In this document: piece by piece, positions 6,019-6,812 of the stretch
How the letters are laid out: each line of letters opens with the position of its first letter
Position numbering within the stretch: the stretch's first letter is position 1
Origin: FEN-727 sp036508635
Lineage (GTDB): Bacteria; Actinomycetota; Geothermincolia; Fen-727; Anoxymicrobiaceae
NCBI GenBank assembly: GCA_036508635.1
Contig: DATCGY010000214.1
Location: forward strand, 1-6,812
DNA: 6,812 nt
Direction of reading: 5' to 3'
The notes under the pieces: generated by a model
What the model saw: the letters and a program-made list of their open reading frames with translations, nothing else
The model's database searches: none
What the model was told of the DNA's origin: nothing
Program-made: the position numbers and the translations under genes

Positions 6019-6401
6019 CTATCTGTTCCTCCCGAACGCTTGTATTACCGGCCTTTCCTGGCCATATTAATGATACCAGAGGGGACTCCCCCCCCGCAGC
6101 TTGCGTCCGGTTCGTCTCTCTCTTGGAATATCGGGAAAAGCCTGTCGAAAAAGTAGGTTTGAAGCGCTCCTTACAGCGCCGTATCTACAACCCTCGCGAT
6201 ATGATATCCTCTTTTCACTCCAAACACCCGCTGCTTTCGAAGTGTCTTCGGCACTTCGCACGGAAGGGTTCCCGAAGGGAGCGTAGAACACCGCGGCAAA
6301 GCGGGTTTCATGCCATTCTTGGCGGAACTTGAAACCACTCGGCGCGTGCTTGCGTATAGTATGAGTAAAGCCAGTGGCAGGTCGGGGAAAAAGGGACAGG
6401 C
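6019..6401. other. Divergent intergenic region between glpD and the sigma factor gene
   Basis: This stretch of about 380 bp holds no credible gene. The glpD ribosome binding site is at 6026-6033. On the - strand, TGGTATCAT (complement of 6070-6078) resembles an extended -10 element for glpD but has no -35 match. A run of eight C occurs at 6088-6095 next to GGGG (6081-6084). Hairpins: GCGCT/AGCGC (6164-6168 with 6175-6179) and a perfect 7-bp CGAAGTG/CACTTCG (6238-6244 with 6252-6258) with a UUCG-containing loop; neither has a T run. GATATGATATC (6198-6208) is a small palindrome. The sigma factor promoter lies at the right end. I recognise no tRNA or known riboswitch. Confidence 0.55.
6330..6356 (+). 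promoter_or_regulatory. Candidate ECF-type promoter of the sigma factor gene
   Basis: TGAAAC (6330-6335) and CGTA (6353-6356) are separated by 17 bases, close to the -35/-10 pattern of sigma-W-like ECF promoters (TGAAAC, 16-17 bases, CGTA). Transcription would start near 6364 and give a leader of about 40 bases before the ATG at 6402. An overlapping housekeeping reading (TTGAAA at 6329 and TATAGT at 6355) would need a 20-base spacer, which is too long. ECF genes are often self-activated, which fits. Confidence 0.55.
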
Positions 6402-6812
6402 ATGCCGAATACGAGGTCATCCCGGGACGGGCGTGATGACGCCCGCCTGGTTAAGCGGTGCCGGGAAGGTGATGCGGGGGCGTTCGAGTGCCTCGTGCGC
6501 AAGTACCAGGACCCCGTGTACAGCATCGCCTACCGGATGGTAGGTGACCGCGAGGAGGCAAGAGACTTGGCCCAGGAGACTTTTACAAAGGCGTTCGAGG
6601 GCATCGATACCTTCAACTCAAGGATGCCTTTCCGCGCGTGGTTGTTCCGCATAGGCACCAATGCTTCCATCGACCACCTGAGGCGCCGAGGCCGGGTCCG
6701 CGATATTCCCGTCGAGGTCGCTGCCGCCGCTGGTGACTCTTACGGCCGCCAGGGCGAATACGGAGTCGTCATCGAGCTTCCCGGCCCCGAGACTGACATA
6801 CCCGAGAACGTA
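6402..6812 (+). CDS. ECF-family RNA polymerase sigma factor (3' partial)
   Basis: 137 codons are visible before the window ends. Residues about 16-96 are sigma region 2: LVKRCREGDAGAFECLV (16-32) leads into YRMVGDREEARDLAQETF (44-61), the core polymerase-binding helix with its conserved DLAQETF. FRAWLFRIGTNASIDHLRRR (77-96) follows, the -10 recognition and melting helices. From residue 97 a linker begins (RGRVRDIPVEV); region 4, which reads the -35 element, must lie beyond 6812. The ATG at 6402 follows AAGGGACAGGC, a moderate ribosome binding site. It is an alternative sigma factor, probably responding to envelope or other stress and held by an anti-sigma factor that may be encoded downstream but cannot be seen. 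A matching ECF-type promoter precedes it. Subgroup and regulon cannot be read from this fragment. Confidence 0.9.
   Translation, partial: MPNTRSSRDGRDDARLVKRCREGDAGAFECLVRKYQDPVYSIAYRMVGDREEARDLAQETFTKAFEGIDTFNSRMPFRAWLFRIGTNASIDHLRRRGRVRDIPVEVAAAAGDSYGRQGEYGVVIELPGPETDIPENV

Noticed and set aside
6067..6420. A 117-codon open frame on the - strand upstream of glpD
   Set aside because: It has no recognisable domain, covers the candidate sigma promoter and start, and has no good ribosome binding site.

Overview
The window looks like chromosomal DNA of a Gram-positive-type bacterium, most likely a member of the Actinomycetota. The main evidence is a class E-type sortase (a family concentrated in actinobacteria) beside a surface protein with a signal peptide, Pro/Thr-rich spacers and a C-terminal LPYTG sorting signal. 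GC content is moderately high, with purine-rich ribosome binding sites, one TTG start, and regular use of ATA (Ile) and AGG (Arg). I cannot place the genus.

Positions 1-4164 (+ strand) are a cell-surface locus. A 5'-truncated gene (1-960) encodes a secreted-type protein with a Trp-rich domain, one SdrD/Cna-B-like beta-sandwich repeat and an unusual Cys/His/Gly/Trp-rich tail. A structured intergenic region follows (964-1081): two hairpins and an intrinsic terminator, with a 5' segment able to compete for the terminator arm. Next is a 748-residue wall-anchored paralogue (1096-3342) with the same Trp-rich domain, two copies of a 197-residue two-domain module and LPYTG. An intrinsic terminator (3404-3437) separates it from the class E sortase (3475-4164), the natural candidate to anchor it.

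Positions 4165-4374 are a short convergent intergenic stretch with no convincing terminator. The - strand then carries glpD (4375-6018), an FAD-dependent glycerol-3-phosphate dehydrogenase that feeds glycerol-derived electrons to the membrane quinone pool. It has no visible link to the surface locus.

Positions 6019-6401 are a divergent non-coding region with the glpD ribosome binding site, some small hairpins, and a good match to an ECF-type promoter (TGAAAC-N17-CGTA). That promoter precedes an ECF sigma factor gene (6402 to the window edge, 3'-truncated), which suggests autoregulation.

The most unusual material is the surface locus: the shared Trp-rich domain, the Cys/His-rich tail made of 12-bp repeats, and the attenuator-like leader between the two paralogues.
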